64,000 bases of DNA from Sialis fuliginosa (lineage: Eukaryota; Arthropoda; Insecta; Megaloptera; Sialidae): NCBI GenBank assembly GCA_961205875.1, contig OY540815.1, positions 15,251,638 through 15,315,637 of the forward strand. Direction: 5' to 3'. The notes beneath the pieces were generated by a model. The model was not told where the DNA came from. It was given only the letters and a program-made list of their open reading frames with translations, and searched no databases. How positions within the stretch are numbered: the stretch's first letter is position 1; the number at the start of each line of letters is the position of its first letter. Positions 48,814-61,519 of the stretch are shown in pieces. Made by a program: the position numbers and the translations under genes.

Positions 48814-48932
48814 TATTATAAAGAATTTTCTCTCGATTAAAAGCTAAGCGTACACTATCTGTGGGGTATTAAATATAAATAATAACCCACTGACAGTGCT
48901 TATGAATGGTTTGGTTTATATTTTATACCGGG
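48814..48932. repeat. CCCGG-ended MITE, internally deleted copy
   Basis: It begins 'tattataaagaattttctct', carries 'cactatctgtggggtattaa' and 'atataaataataacccactg', and ends 'ttttataccggg'. The middle of the family is missing. It abuts the right target duplication of the hAT MITE. Confidence 0.65.
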
Positions 48933-50821
48933 TGTTTTTTAGACTTTCCAGCGAGTTATTTCCAAAATAACGAATTTTCAAAAAAAAAGTTTCAGACAAA
49001 AGTTTCATGGTTTCGAGGGGGCTAAATATTGACATTATAATGTGACCTTAGAAAGATCACTTTGATGGGTTTTCAGCTCAACTTTTCTTTTTCAAATTTA
49101 AACCTATATTTTTTGTTACAGTTTCGTTATTTTTAGAGATAAATTAAGTAACTTTTGTTTGAAACATTTTTTCTGAAAATGTCAATTTTTTATGATAAGG
49201 AGAAAACCAAAGAAAAATTTCTGGATTTTCCATAATTTTTTACTCGAAAATTACTAATTTTTAAAAATAATCGCAAGAGGTAAGAGCACATTATACGAGT
49301 ATAATACAGTCTACAGTAACAGTAATTACGATAAAAATAAAACAAATTTTCTAATAATAGGCTTACAAGAATTTATTTAAACCAAGTCAAATTCAATAGT
49401 ATAAGTCAATCATGTATAACTCTTAAAATGCGTATTTTTTATGATGTTTACCAACCTTTTTCTGGCCGGGTCGAGAAAGTCGGTACTACCGAGCTATTAA
49501 TTCAATATATATATATTTTTATATAGCAGAGAAAACATACAAATAATAAAATAGAGTAATATATTTTTATAAATAACTTTCAAGATGAAAACTTTCAAAA
49601 TAACAATAATGTACTTTTATAATTGTTACATTCGATCAGCAATAAAGAACTGATATTTTTTTTGTTATTCAGGTTTTTGTCATGAAAATACCTTCCACAC
49701 ACATACCCACATATGCGAACGTGTGTACTCACATTCTATAAGTATTATATAGTTTTCGGTAAACATTGATTTTATTACTAGCGCAAAGTAGAGAAAACAT
49801 TTCAGTGGCGTAACTTATTTTCTTTTTAAGTTTACTTTTCTATTTTATATGTTAATCAGAAGTTCGATTGTTATTTTTGTAAATGACATGAGTGGTTGAT
49901 TGAATTTTCTCCATACAAAAAATTGTCGACGTGATATTTAAAAATTTCTTATTACTCAATGCATGATAATAATCTGAATATAATATGAATAAAATTATTT
50001 TTATCTGGGATTCTAATATTTTATAAGTTCATATACATTTCAAATTTTAAAGGTTTCTGCCCCGAAATCGACTTCGAATATATTTTTTTAATTTATACGA
50101 AGCTTACGACGCTTTTTCTGAAAAATATATAATTACTTGAGCTGTGATTTAATTACGAGTGAATTAAAAAATTAATAAAGATGGGCGATTCATAAAATAA
50201 TAATCTATTAATCGGATAATTTTTTTATATAATTTAATAATTTGTGAACTACTTACTTTTATTGTTAGTTCCATCAGATATCAAGCAATTTGTAAATTAT
50301 AAAAAACATGGTAAAACAGAAAATCGAAATAGTTACATAAAACTAAAAATCATAAACACTTTCCATTGGGGAACGTAAATTAAAAAGATAGTATATTTGA
50401 TGTTATTTAAGTGGTGAGAGGCCTTTAAACTTCGAAAAACCAACCTAGACTACATAAATTCATTGCTTTTAACTTGCAATTTCAATAAAATAACACTATT
50501 AATATTTTTTTGATAATGAGAATATTAATTTAAAAATTACGAAGTACAGTTTCCATCAAAATATTTTCTTTAATAAATTTATAAAATATTTCATTTGTAT
50601 GTATGAATTGTATGAAGAAGAAACCATTGTGCACTGGTCTGATTAAAAAAGTTCTTTACATGGTGGAAAGATTAGACCTTAGGGAATAACATAGTCTATG
50701 TTTAACCACGCTATCACAAAAGCGTGGGCCAATAAATCGTACATCAAAATCATGTATGGTACTTATGTAGGGTTCAATTTGTTGTAGATAAAAGTCCGAC
50801 AGCATATATCAATCTTTAATA
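48933..50821. other. AT-rich stretch with repeat traces
   Basis: No gene is supported. A 'gggtgttttttagactttcc' start at 48932 leads into a repeat with 'aaaagtttcagacaaaagtt' and, inverted, 'taacttttgtttgaaacatt'. Solo hAT-like ends occur near 49467-49485 (ccaacctttttctggccggg) and 49804 (cagtggcgtaac). Confidence 0.5.
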
Positions 50822-51136
50822 CCCGGTATTATAAAGAATTTGTTTGAGTGCAAATGCAAATTAGCTCCCAGCTGACGCTATTTCCTAGGTATTAAATATA
50901 AATGACAACCACTGACAGATGTAACCAATGAAATCGTACATATAATGACTTTTAAGTAGAAATCAGCGACATAAAATAAATGCTGCCAAGTGTACCTCAT
51001 AAAATTCATAGCATTTACATTATTATACATTTATTACCACTGCATTAAAATATCGAGCAATTTCATAACAATTTGATTCCTGGCAGATAGCGTTAGCTGG
51101 AAGCAAATTTTCGTGCAAATTCTTTATAATACCGGG
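50822..51136. mobile_element. CCCGG-ended MITE, best copy (315 bp)
   Basis: The ends CCCGGTATTATAAAGAATTT are exact inverted copies at 50822 and 51136. Similarity extends about 60 bp inward through 'agctgacgctatttcctagg' (left) and its counterpart 'agctaacgctatctgccagg' (right, complement). The left end is preceded by TA; the other side is not a clear duplicate. Relatives are at 2411-2673 and 48814-48932, and a solo end lies near 46030. Confidence 0.85.
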
Positions 51137-51430
51137 CATAATAGATACATAATTCGCTAGACAAGTTTACATATTTTTGATGGGAATAACGTCTAGTGTT
51201 TCACACCAGCCAGATACTGAAAGGGTATTTAAGAAACTTGATGTAACGTTTTCAGGGTGATCTAAAACCATTAAATAACTAAAAGTCCGACTGGGATGAT
51301 TTTAGTATCATTCTAACCGGCGTATTAGTCTGTACCCATTAAACACTGCGCCATTCCTGCGAAAATGCGGTACAGGTGATGGGAGGATAAACGCGCAGCG
51401 ATCATTTTGCGCGCTAGTGTAAATTTACAA

Positions 51431-51491
51431 TCAGTATAACTCGACATTCAGAGCAGCTCACGCTGGTTTAGGTCTCGATTAAATCTACAAG
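51431..51491 (+). promoter_or_regulatory. Candidate initiator plus donor in a GC-enriched patch
   Basis: Within a GC-richer patch (about 51330-51500) a TCAGT initiator-like site at 51431-51435 is followed 56 bp later by a donor-like ACAAG|GTGCAAGT (junction 51491/51492). This would suit a short leader exon. No TATA or downstream element is clear and the signal is weak. Confidence 0.15.
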
Positions 51492-51596
51492 GTGCAAGTA
51501 CAATTCAAAACATTTAACCAATTTTAGTGAGTGAAAAACTTCATATAATAATAACATTTTTTTAAATCATAATGTTGGCAAAAACATGCATAAAAG

Positions 51597-51791
51597 CTAG
51601 TATGAAATATAAAAGACGCACAGCATTGGAAAGAGCGTCTCAGCAGTTATTGGAAAATATACCATTCCAGTAGCTGAAAGGGTCAGGAGGTACAGAGCAA
51701 GCCAAAATTCAAAACTCAGTGGCTTGATCAACGAATGCACAAACACATCATAAGTCTGAGTTTTATCTAACCTCACTGCCACAAAAGACAC
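51597..51791 (-). pseudogene. Possible ionotropic-receptor fragment
   Basis: The minus strand encodes 64 codons, SFVAVRLDKTQTYDVFVHSL, then IKPLSFEFWLALYLLTLSAT, then a hydrophobic stretch and a stop. 'FxxPLxxExWxALxxLxL' resembles the junction between the ligand-binding lobe and first membrane helix of insect ionotropic receptors (variant glutamate receptors). Further upstream the translation does not continue in the same frame and no pore region follows, so if the call is right it is a dead fragment. A chance hydrophobic frame cannot be excluded. Confidence 0.3.
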
Positions 51792-51849
51792 GACCTTGGA
51801 TTTGGAACATATTCACGCCAATCCTTCGACTGTGCATCCTGGCACAGTC

Positions 51850-53456
51850 ACACCCATTTTTTTAAATACTTATATTATCAAGTTTTCTTATAAATATTAA
51901 TAATACAGTCCAAGCTACATAAAAATGGTTTTTAGATCTAAATAGTCATTTTGATGTGCAAAACATCAATATAGGTAATATAGTAGCCTCCATAGGCGCC
52001 GACTCCGGAAGGTTTGGGGGCGGTTATTTACACGTTCTTGTATGTGTTCATTTTGGCGAGGGTACTTTGTAGACACAGTGACAGATAGGACTTCATACTG
52101 CTTATGATTAAAATTGTTTAATTGTCCTTAACAAACAAAAATGTATAAATACACCAGTAATAGAAGCGACGTACATGCAGTAGGGGTCTATTTCCTTATA
52201 AAACGTGTTCATATTATGATTACATAACAATGAAGTAAGATAATGGGGGGGTCAACAATGCCCCTATAAATCTAAAACTTTATGAAAACAGTGATTATTT
52301 TAATGGAAATTAAACAGGAGGTGAATTGTGAACTTTTTACAACAGCTTAAACTTTCTCTTGTCCCCATTTTGTGTGAAATTATAGAGGTATAGTTAGATA
52401 CAAACATTTTCATTTATATTCTAATGTCATATATACATGCATTAAATTAAACTTAAACTTTTGACACTTCCTTATAAATGTAGTTAGACATAAAGGGTTG
52501 CTCTGAGGATACAAGAGGTCTGTTGTATGTATATATATTATTAATTTACCACTTAAGTTTCGACTAATTAATTTCTTTAAGTTGTACGCATAGAAATAAA
52601 AAAATAATTTTTGTATTGATTGTAATTTATATTAACACTTCATTTTTTGTAGAAAAAAATCTTCCAAAATTAAAATTAATTAAGTATTAAAATACTGACT
52701 TAACTCACATAAAAAAATACTTGATTGTATGTTATAGTAACATGTACTATACTTTTTACAACATTTTATAATTAATTATTAATAATGTCAAATACCCTAT
52801 TCTTCACAAATCAAATTAAACCTGAATCTTAAAATAAGTTTATTGAAATTTTATTTAGGTTGCATTTATTTATTTCAATCTAAATAAGTAAACATCAACT
52901 CACAGTAAAATGATTTTCTAATATAGGAAATGGTGTGGTACAAAAAAACGCCATTTATAAAAGGGATGGAGTAAATGGAGGAGTCATTAAGCAATTCAGA
53001 GCTTCAAATTTTCGCTACACTAAACAACGGTATTGCTGTTTTTGATTATATTCAGAAAAAATTCTCATAAGTTATCCAGTTAAACCGAGATTATTTTGGT
53101 TTGCTTTCGTGTAATATTAAGATTATTTGGCTTTGATGTAAAAATACTTAACCCACCAAGACGAGTGTAAAATTGTATAAAGTTCAAGCGCGTGTTATTT
53201 ATTTTGTAGTTATTTTTATAAAAACTTTTAAAAATATTTTGATAAAAACATTTATATTTTTGATTAATAATTCTCTATATGTAGATTTTAGTATACAGGG
53301 TGCAGAATTTAAGTTTAAAATATAATAAAACCTATACAATACAATATGTATCACATTTATTTTGTAAAAAAGCAAAAGTTCTTTATAATAATTAATAATT
53401 TACAGAAAATACCATAAGTACCTACCTTGGATTACGATTGAATATTTATAAAATTT
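51850..53456. other. AT-rich stretch with a solo repeat end
   Basis: No gene is supported. Near 51988-52015 'ccataggcgccgactccgga' matches a known style of insect repeat terminus, without a visible mate. A mariner-like TA|CAGGGTG end lies at 53294-53302. Confidence 0.5.
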
Positions 53457-53643
53457 ACTAGTGAACTCGTCTCGGCTTCGCACGGAGGTTAATATTTAAC
53501 CCCCTGTTACGTATGGAGGGTTGCAATTGTTGTTTTAGCTGACCTGGCAAACGCTGTTCTGCCCAAAAATAATTTGTTTAAAAATCTGACCACAAATACA
53601 TATTTTTGTAAATATCTGGACTCTAGCTCCACCTACCGGGTCC
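53457..53643 (+). repeat. Interspersed repeat D (GCTTCGCACGG), copy 2
   Basis: It starts ACTAGTGAACTCGTCTCGGC and then TTCGCACGGAGGTTAAT. It continues through 'ctgttctgcccaaaaataat' and ends near 'ccacctaccgggtcc'. It is the plus-strand counterpart of 19405-19598. The reverse translation of both shows an MDPVGGAG-like and IIFGQN-like string, a repeat artefact rather than a gene. Confidence 0.8.
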
Positions 53644-54802
53644 AAAAAAAAAAAAGATAAACCTAACGGAATACCAAACGAACATATGGTGTGAATATGG
53701 CTTCGATACGTCCAATGGTTTAGGTCAGATGTGAACACATATATAATACAAACCAACGTTTTTATATATTAAGATACAAAATAATTGATTGTATGCCATT
53801 TTTTGTTATTTATTATTATTCGGAAAAAAACTTCTCTTGGTTATTATGATCAAACCCGAGGACGAAATTTCAAACTGTTAGTTTTAAATTAAGTTTAAAA
53901 TTCACAAGAAAAAAATGCAATTACAAGTTTGCTGTAATATGAATAGGAAAGAAAATATTTGTATAGGTATAAACTGAACAATTGAAAACTTATTTAAATA
54001 TAAAAAATGTGAATATACAAAGAAAATAATACAGGTAGATACGATAAGGTATTTTTTATATTTACTTTGGAAACTTGAAAAACTTTTTTGAAGAGAGTTA
54101 AAGCTAATATTATGAGTTATGGACTGTAATTTCGTTATTAAATGAATTTGTCATTCATGTTATAGCACGATACATTATGGAGGTATTCTAAGTAAATTGA
54201 AAAAATCAATTTTGGAGTGCACAAAACCTTATACCCGAATTCCCAAAATTAAAAAAAAATAGAACCTTTTAAAATCCTCATCGAAACGTAAAGCGATACG
54301 AAAAAAATTAAACGCGTTTATTTTTCAAAACTTAATTTTTATTTTGTAAATAGTCAATTTTTTGTCCAAAATTGTTTTCTTTACTTATGTGTAGGTACTG
54401 ATAATCTGTATTAATTATATGTATATTTTCTCTCTCAAAACTGTTGAAATTATGGCAGCTATTTCGAAATGATTCAATGGTAATTTTAATTATTTGAAGA
54501 ATTTTGCATACTTTGGAAAAATATAAATGGAATTGTATAAAAAAATACCCCTAGTTAACATCTACACCATAAATAATAACGATATATAGAATGCATTATA
54601 CTTTATATAATAAAATACATTCAAAAATATTTTTATAAAAATTAAATAACACCTTCACAAGATACAAAATAGCCCACATTAAAATAAAATAAAAATCTGA
54701 ACACATAAAATGTGAGTGGCCACATTGACAAAAATGAGTGAAACTAAATACAAGAGGTCGCTTGTTTAGATGATTTACTGGGACCTATCATCTCTTGCGC
54801 AG

Positions 54803-54833
54803 GTTTGGCGCACATTAACCGCATCCAGCCGGA
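54803..54833 (+). CDS. Candidate 31-nt microexon
   Basis: An acceptor-like cctatcatctcttgcgcag is followed by 31 bases and a perfect GTGAGT donor, in a GC-enriched patch (54780-54930). Read in phase 0, as exon 2 would require, the 31 bases encode VWRTLTASSR plus one base with no stop. It could be a third exon of the upstream gene, but two splice-like sites this close can occur by chance and the next exon is not identified. Confidence 0.15.
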
Positions 54834-55045
54834 GTGAGTGTCCGTTCCAAGCTCTAATGCTATAACACTGGCTGAAATATACGACGTGCGCCGAATACGA
54901 ACCCGCGCTACAGCCACTACTCGATATATTAGATTATTTTACTTTATGCCGCAGTGTTATTTTATGATCGGAATAATTTACAAGTAATATGTACAGTAGA
55001 ACTTGTCCATTACGTATCATTCAGTTGTCAGGAATTTATGTAAAT

Positions 55046-56095
55046 ACTAGCGGACCTGCCCGCGGCTTCGCCCGCGTTGTATAATATTTTTATGTTGGTA
55101 GCACAAATAATATTTAAAGACGGGATGAAATATTAAATTTTTCTTTTTTTTTAATTCATTACATATACAAAATCGTAAATACCTCGGCTTCTATGCGAGA
55201 TAGGGGGTTGTTTTTCCACTTAAATACCCCCTCTCCCAAAGTATTTTTTTCCGCCAGATCGAATGAATAATAAATTATTTATTATTTTTTTGTTTTTTAT
55301 TCAATATACAAAATCGTAAATATCTCGGCTTCTATGCGAGTTAAGGGGTTAACAACGCTACATACGTGACGAGATGAAATATTAAATTATTATTTATTTT
55401 TATTCATTATTTATACTGTTCTATACAAAATCGTAAATATCTCGGATCTTAGTTAAAAATTGCAGAAACCCACCCTCTGTCGACTCCCACCATTAGGGGT
55501 TGAATGTCGAAATTTATATTTTTATTGAAGACTATTTTGCCTGAATTCACCTTTATAACTTAAGCAGCTATGCAGATATACATATCAAAAATCCACCCTC
55601 GTCCCCCTCTTATGCTATTAGGGATTGAATGCCGAAAATTTTATTTTAATTGAATATTATTTTGTCCGAATTTACCCTAATATCATAAACAGTTATGTAG
55701 ATAAATATATCAAAATTTAAAAAAGTTAACACCCATCCCCGCGATCCCTTAGGGGTTGAATTTTCGAAAATGCTATTTGTTTTTTAGATTATTTATGCCA
55801 AGTTTCATTCTAAACAAAACAAAAATTTTCATACAAACTTTTCCATTATTGTCGAGTATTTATTTTAAGTTTCAAGTCCGAAAAAAAATGTTTTCCCATA
55901 CAAACTTTTACACCCCCTTTTACTTCCCTAGGAGCTGAATTTCTAAAAATCCTTTATTAGTGGATGGTTACATCATAAAAGGAAGACATCCTTGAATTTT
56001 CACGTTTTTAGAACCAGGAGTTTGGGTTGTACGTTGATGAGTAAGTGATTAAGGACAAACTCTTTTATACTCGTATATTATACATGTATAGATTT
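55046..56095 (+). repeat. Modular interspersed repeat E (GCTTCGCCCGCG), about 1 kb
   Basis: It starts ACTAGCGGACCTGCCCGCGG and ends in '...gactcttttatactcg'-like sequence near 56075 (cttttatactcgtatattat). Two tandem modules are visible. One of about 120-140 bp has three copies, each with 'tacaaaatcgtaaatatctc' or a close variant. The other has four copies around 'ttaggggttgaat' near 55492, 55618, 55749 and 55927. Elements of this style are common in insect genomes. No transposase or reverse transcriptase is present. Confidence 0.75.
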
Positions 56096-56518
56096 ATCTC
56101 CAATTCATGAATATATTTTTCAAGAGGCAATAAAAATTTAATAATATTTCTTGATATTTTTCAATTGTACTGTCAATAATCTTTAAGAAGCATTAGCACA
56201 AAACATTATCAATATAATCGAGTTTGTAATTACATAAAAAATATAAAATTTCAATAAAGTTTTCAAAACGATCAACTTACTACAAACAGAAAAAACAATA
56301 AATAATATTTTTATAAATAAAAATGAAAACAAAACAATCTGTGTCAAATATCATGACCTCTATATGTTATTATCAATTATTTTCAACCATTCCTGAAACG
56401 AAAAAGATATCCATAACACAAAGCAAACAGTTCGCTGGCCGATGTAAAGTGTCATATTAATAATAATACTCCGTCTCCCTCGCACATTCACATGTTCACG
56501 CATACACGTAAATGACAA

Positions 56519-56730
56519 ATACATGGTGTAATGTTAACATTTTAGGGCGGTTACTTAAAACTAACGGATAGTTTTTACACCATTGCATACCATAGCACAG
56601 CTTTTTATTATTTGTTCCCTCTTATTATGAAAATATTATTATTTTATTAATAGAAGTATGTTTCTATAACTCACATACATGGTGTAATGTTAACATTTTA
56701 GGGCGGTTACTTAAAATTAACGGCTAGTTT
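56519..56730 (+). repeat. Direct repeat pair, 56 bp, spaced 156 bp
   Basis: The block 'atacatggtgtaatgttaac' then 'attttagggcggttacttaa' occurs at 56519-56574 and 56675-56730 with two substitutions. The intervening 100 bp is unique. It is either a local duplication or the two ends of a small insertion. Confidence 0.85.
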
Positions 56731-59540
56731 AACTAAACTAACAAGGTGACATTTTTTATACTCTTACATTCATAAATTTTGATATTTCATTGTTTAGTAA
56801 AATTATTAACTTTCTACTGTAACAAACTTTAAAATCAAGGAAGACAAATGGAAACAGAAGTATGTCATAATATTATTTTAATAAAATTTTATTTGATGTA
56901 CAAAGCCAGTTGTTTTTTACTTAATAATAAAGAGTAAAATAAATAAAATCATTGTTATTTATCTGTTTTATTATAGGAATTTAAAAAATATTAACTACTA
57001 TAATGCTTTACTCGCCCCAAATTATTCTCACTTACCCTATATTGTAAATATCCAACATCATAAATACCCCCTCGAAACTGTGAATAAGGCTGAGACTATA
57101 CAAAACATGAATCGATCATTTATCAATTTAAAAATATTTATAAACTAATTATTATTTTTTCACCCATCACTTCACACGTTATGATGTTTTGGTTCTCACT
57201 GATCCTACAAACGAAATAAAAACTTCAATATTTAATGTTTTCAAATAAAAACAATACCACAATCACAATCCAAAAAGGGTCAATAATCTCTATATCTTTC
57301 TTTTATATTATGTTATTTAATTCAGTATAATAAATGTCTTTACAACAACGGTCACGAAAGAGTTAAATTTATCTTTCTCTCTCTTTTATTAAACCTTCTA
57401 AGAATGTGTAAATATTTAATATGGCCGTCATATAAGGGTTAATAATCTCTCTCTCTTTCTCTTACACAACAAATACACGGCACAGTTGTATTATTGAGAA
57501 AATATCAAGTGCAGAACGGAAACCCTTGTAGAGTAATTTGACATCGCAATATGACCGGAAGGGGTTGTTTTAGGGGAGGGGGCGTGTTCCTCTAAACGTA
57601 GGGTCATTACAACAGATCACATAACTCAAAAGGGACGGATAAACTCGGGCTTCAGATAAAGATGGTTGTTGCGGTCCAAGTGCGATAAATTTCTGTTTAT
57701 GCATAACATTATTATAATGTACCTAAACTGCTATTGGAGATACATAATTAAAAACTTAAGGTACCTATAATGTGTCATCATTTGTGGTTTAGGTGAGATT
57801 AGAAGATTTTAATAACTAATAAATTTTTAAGATAATATAATAATATATGTAGATATGTAAATTTAATAATTTTTAGGAGCAGGTTTTTGGCTATTTTTTA
57901 ATATTTCTGGTGTTATGAAATAATTTAATTGGTTTATAATAAAAAAAACTCAATAAGATTTTAGTGCTACCATCTGTCAAAAAATTGAAAAATCTTTGGG
58001 AACACATACAAACAGTTTTACAAAAATAAAAGTTTTACAAAAACTTTTTCAGTGAATATTCTGTACTATAAAAGTTTTATTTTAGAGGGGTATCAACTTA
58101 AAACACGTTAAACTTTATTTATTATTACAGCTTAAATAAAGTGTATTTTCAGCCATTTTTTCCAGTGTAGCGGATAAACAAATCATTTTTTTTTATTTCT
58201 ATCAAAATGGAGTTTGTATGGAATTTTATAACGAATAACATTTATTTGAAACTTTTTTTTTGTATAATAATTGTTTAGGCCGCTATTTAGCATAAATTTA
58301 GAAAATCTGAAGATTTTGCAATTGAACCATAGTTTTCCCATGACTCGGACAACCAAAATCGAAGTAAACTTAGAATATTATTCTAAATCACATTTGTAAC
58401 AAATCCTGTAAATAGTAATTCTGTTCCTTTTTCAACCTCCACAGCCTGGACTAATATGTTTTTTGGTTTCTCTAGATTCTAAATTAATTGAAATTAAATG
58501 ATAACATAGTTGAGTTCAAAACCATTTTATACATAATATGCAATATATTCTTTTTGGGCTCAAATTGAAACCATAAAATAGTTATTGAAAAAAACAAAAC
58601 CTTATTGAATTGATTTGAAAATAAAGTTTCATACAAGACTATGAAGAATATTTCCAGACACAATGTACAAACACGAATATGTAAAAAGATTGTAAAACGG
58701 AGATTTGGGCCCTTCGATGGAAATTTTTAAGGAAATGTACATTTCGCTATGTTCTAAGTACTGTACATTGTGTACATAGTCGGTATTCTATACACGCACA
58801 AAAAAGTTTATTTAAAGTAAGACAAAATATTGTCTTCGAAGTATGTTGTACATATAAAACTGTAAAATTCTAATTATACATTATATATATTTGTTAGGGA
58901 CGTTTAAATACATATCTACTTTTGAAATATTTTATGAATTTTGCTTTGATTGTAATCTTTGAAATTTTACACAAATTTTAAATATGTATATCTTTGTTGT
59001 AAATATTTTACGGCATTGCAATATCTCTTATGTTCTTATTAACATGAAATATGCCGTCAAATAAATATTAAATATTTGAACTGAATGTAACATATGGTGT
59101 CGATACGGACACATACATATATTATTTTTGTTCAGGAAGATAGGAGAAACTCAGTAGCGGATGAATAAAAAATGAACGAAACCACATTTATCGAGAGACG
59201 CAATGTTTTGTTATACATTGAATAAATTAGTAATGAAAAATATTTTTAGTAAACGTAAATTATACACACTGTACGATTATGTATACCGAGTGGAAAAGTA
59301 AAAATATCTCCTGGGTGTTCACTGGGGGTGGGGGAAAATAGGGCACTTAACTTAAACAACAGTAATACAAGATAACATAACTAAAGTTGTAACCTAAAGT
59401 TTTCTAACATTTACTTCTATGTAGTTAACTTCCCAACTGAAAATTATTGTAATCGGTCCGAAAATCAAAATCAAAAATTTCAACATAATTGTATGTTTTA
59501 AGGTCACTATAGTATATTTACATTATTTTCAGAAAGATGT
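56731..59540. other. AT-rich gene-free stretch
   Basis: No gene is supported. 'gggtcaataatctctatatc' at 57277 and 'gggttaataatctctctctc' at 57437 form a loose direct pair. A GC-richer patch with 'gaccggaaggggttgtttta' near 57554 has no frame. Confidence 0.5.
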
Positions 59541-59578
59541 ATGTGTGTGTGTACGTACGTACGTACGTATGTGCGTGT
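59541..59578. repeat. GT / ACGT microsatellite
   Basis: A short (GT)n run passes into five ACGT units and then imperfect repeats. It directly precedes an interspersed repeat. Confidence 0.9.
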
Positions 59579-59589
59579 CATTTTTTACG

Positions 59590-59835
59590 TTCACGAAATC
59601 TCGTATATAAAAAATGCTATTGGCTTCGTTGGGGTGCCAATCGAAGCGACGTGATTATGATCTGAAAGAAAGGATTTTTCGAAATTCAACTCCTAAAGGG
59701 GTAAAAAGGAGTGTAAGGTTTTTTTTTGATCGGATTTACTTGAAAAATGTATTTCAGTATTTTTTTTGTTATACAGCCATAGAAGGGGTGAAAGGCGAAA
59801 ACCACCCTCAAAATTTGAATTTTAAATATTAATAA
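59590..59835 (-). repeat. Interspersed repeat fragment with AACTCCTAAAGGGG
   Basis: 'gaaattcaactcctaaaggg' and 'cagccatagaaggggtgaaa' resemble complements of the 'ttaggggttgaat' module in repeat E. A 72-codon plus-strand frame over it is not a gene. Confidence 0.5.
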
Positions 59836-60538
59836 AGAAGTCTACAATTCATGTTGCCTTAGAAACAAATGCAATTAAATTTAAATTGTCAGATTAGTTA
59901 TTATAAAAACAAATGATATTAGAAAACTAAACAATTCCATTAAAATTTTTTATATACATATTAAAAAAATATTCACATAAACTATGTATATGGAAACAAT
60001 AAATAAAAATCAGTATTCAAGTATTTATAATCATACCGTGTTGGGAAGTTGATTGTGTGAACCTAGAGGCTTGTTTATTTTATGTTTTGGCATTATTTGT
60101 ATGAATTAATGTAACATAACATTTCAATATGACCCCCCCCCCCCTCAAAAAACTCTCATGTAACGCTATGTAGATAGAGGTATACCCTCCTCCCCCTAAA
60201 AGATTTACATCGTTTATATACGTTCTTCTATGTATGCACATAGTACATATATAAAAACTAAATATTAAATAGCTATATCTATACCTACATATATAAACAG
60301 CAAAAAATCACCAGCTTACTAATAAATATATTATTATTATTATTATTTATTATAGTAGTATCTTGCATAGAGATTAGTAGTACCTATTTTATAACAAAAA
60401 CATATTTTCATGACATATTTCCATATAAAATTTAACGTCCGCCGCTGGTAAAATCCCAAATTTTTCCTGCATGAATTTCAGTGCACTGACAAACGGAAAA
60501 TTGGCGTTCGTTTTTATTATTGACTGTTATTTGCCCAC

Positions 60539-60557
60539 GCTATGCGATTCGCATAGC
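60539..60557. repeat. 19-bp palindrome
   Basis: GCTATGCGA-T-TCGCATAGC, perfect nine-base arms, in a locally GC-richer segment. No nearby gene explains it. Confidence 0.8.
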
Positions 60558-61519
60558 AAATGCTTACCAGACCCACCGTGCTCTCCCCCCCTCTCTACAT
60601 ATTCCATGTATTGGTGATATTACGTATGTATTAGGGTAACCGACCTTTTTGATTAAATCAAAACGTTTCACTTTCTCTCGTAATTTGTCAAATTTAAGGG
60701 TAGTTTATACGGATGAAAAATTATTTGAAAATATAAATACTTTTATACGATACCATTAAAAATATATCTGATAATTATGCGTGCTGCGTTCATATGTATT
60801 TTTGTAATTTTTTTATATATTTTTTTATAATTTACCGAGTGGATAAAAAACGTCTCCTATTTTGTGATATAGAACTCTGTAACTATAAATTACACAAACT
60901 TCATATTAGTCTTAAAATAGTTGGTACATTGACTAGTTTTACGTATTAAATCATTTATAAATACATATAATAAAAACAACGGTATTATGAATAATAAATA
61001 TAAATATTTCAATTTTGACAATTTAAAATAAAAATTAGTTTTTATTTTAATTTATTAGTAATACGTACTTTTATTTGTTCTGTTACTGTAAACAACTACC
61101 TTCTATTGTTTAAACTTTGTATTTTTATTTTACTTGGCGTTTCAACCAGTATTTATGATGTTGACGTCAAATGCCAAAAAGTGTGATGAGGGATAAAATC
61201 TAAAAATACAAAGATTTAACAATTTAACAACCGCGAAAGGATACGTTCAAAAACTAGGTTCTTTATTTCAAGGCAGAAATTTTTAGAAGCCAAACGTCGC
61301 GTTGTAAATATTAGTATTGATAAAAAATAAGTAGGTTTGATAAAGCAACTTCATTCCAAACACAAGAATCGAGTAGATTAAGGTTTAATAGATCGATAAA
61401 TAGTTCTTTCGATTTAGTGGAAACAATATCATCATTGACCTAGTAGTTTATCTCACTTGTTTTTCTATCGTTGTTTTCTACGTAATTTACTAAAAAAGGA
61501 TTGTAACCACTGAATTTTT

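Noticed and set aside
53535-53756. 73-codon minus-strand frame sharing IIFGQN with 19321-19518.
   Set aside because: The shared peptide is only the translation of repeat D in two orientations.
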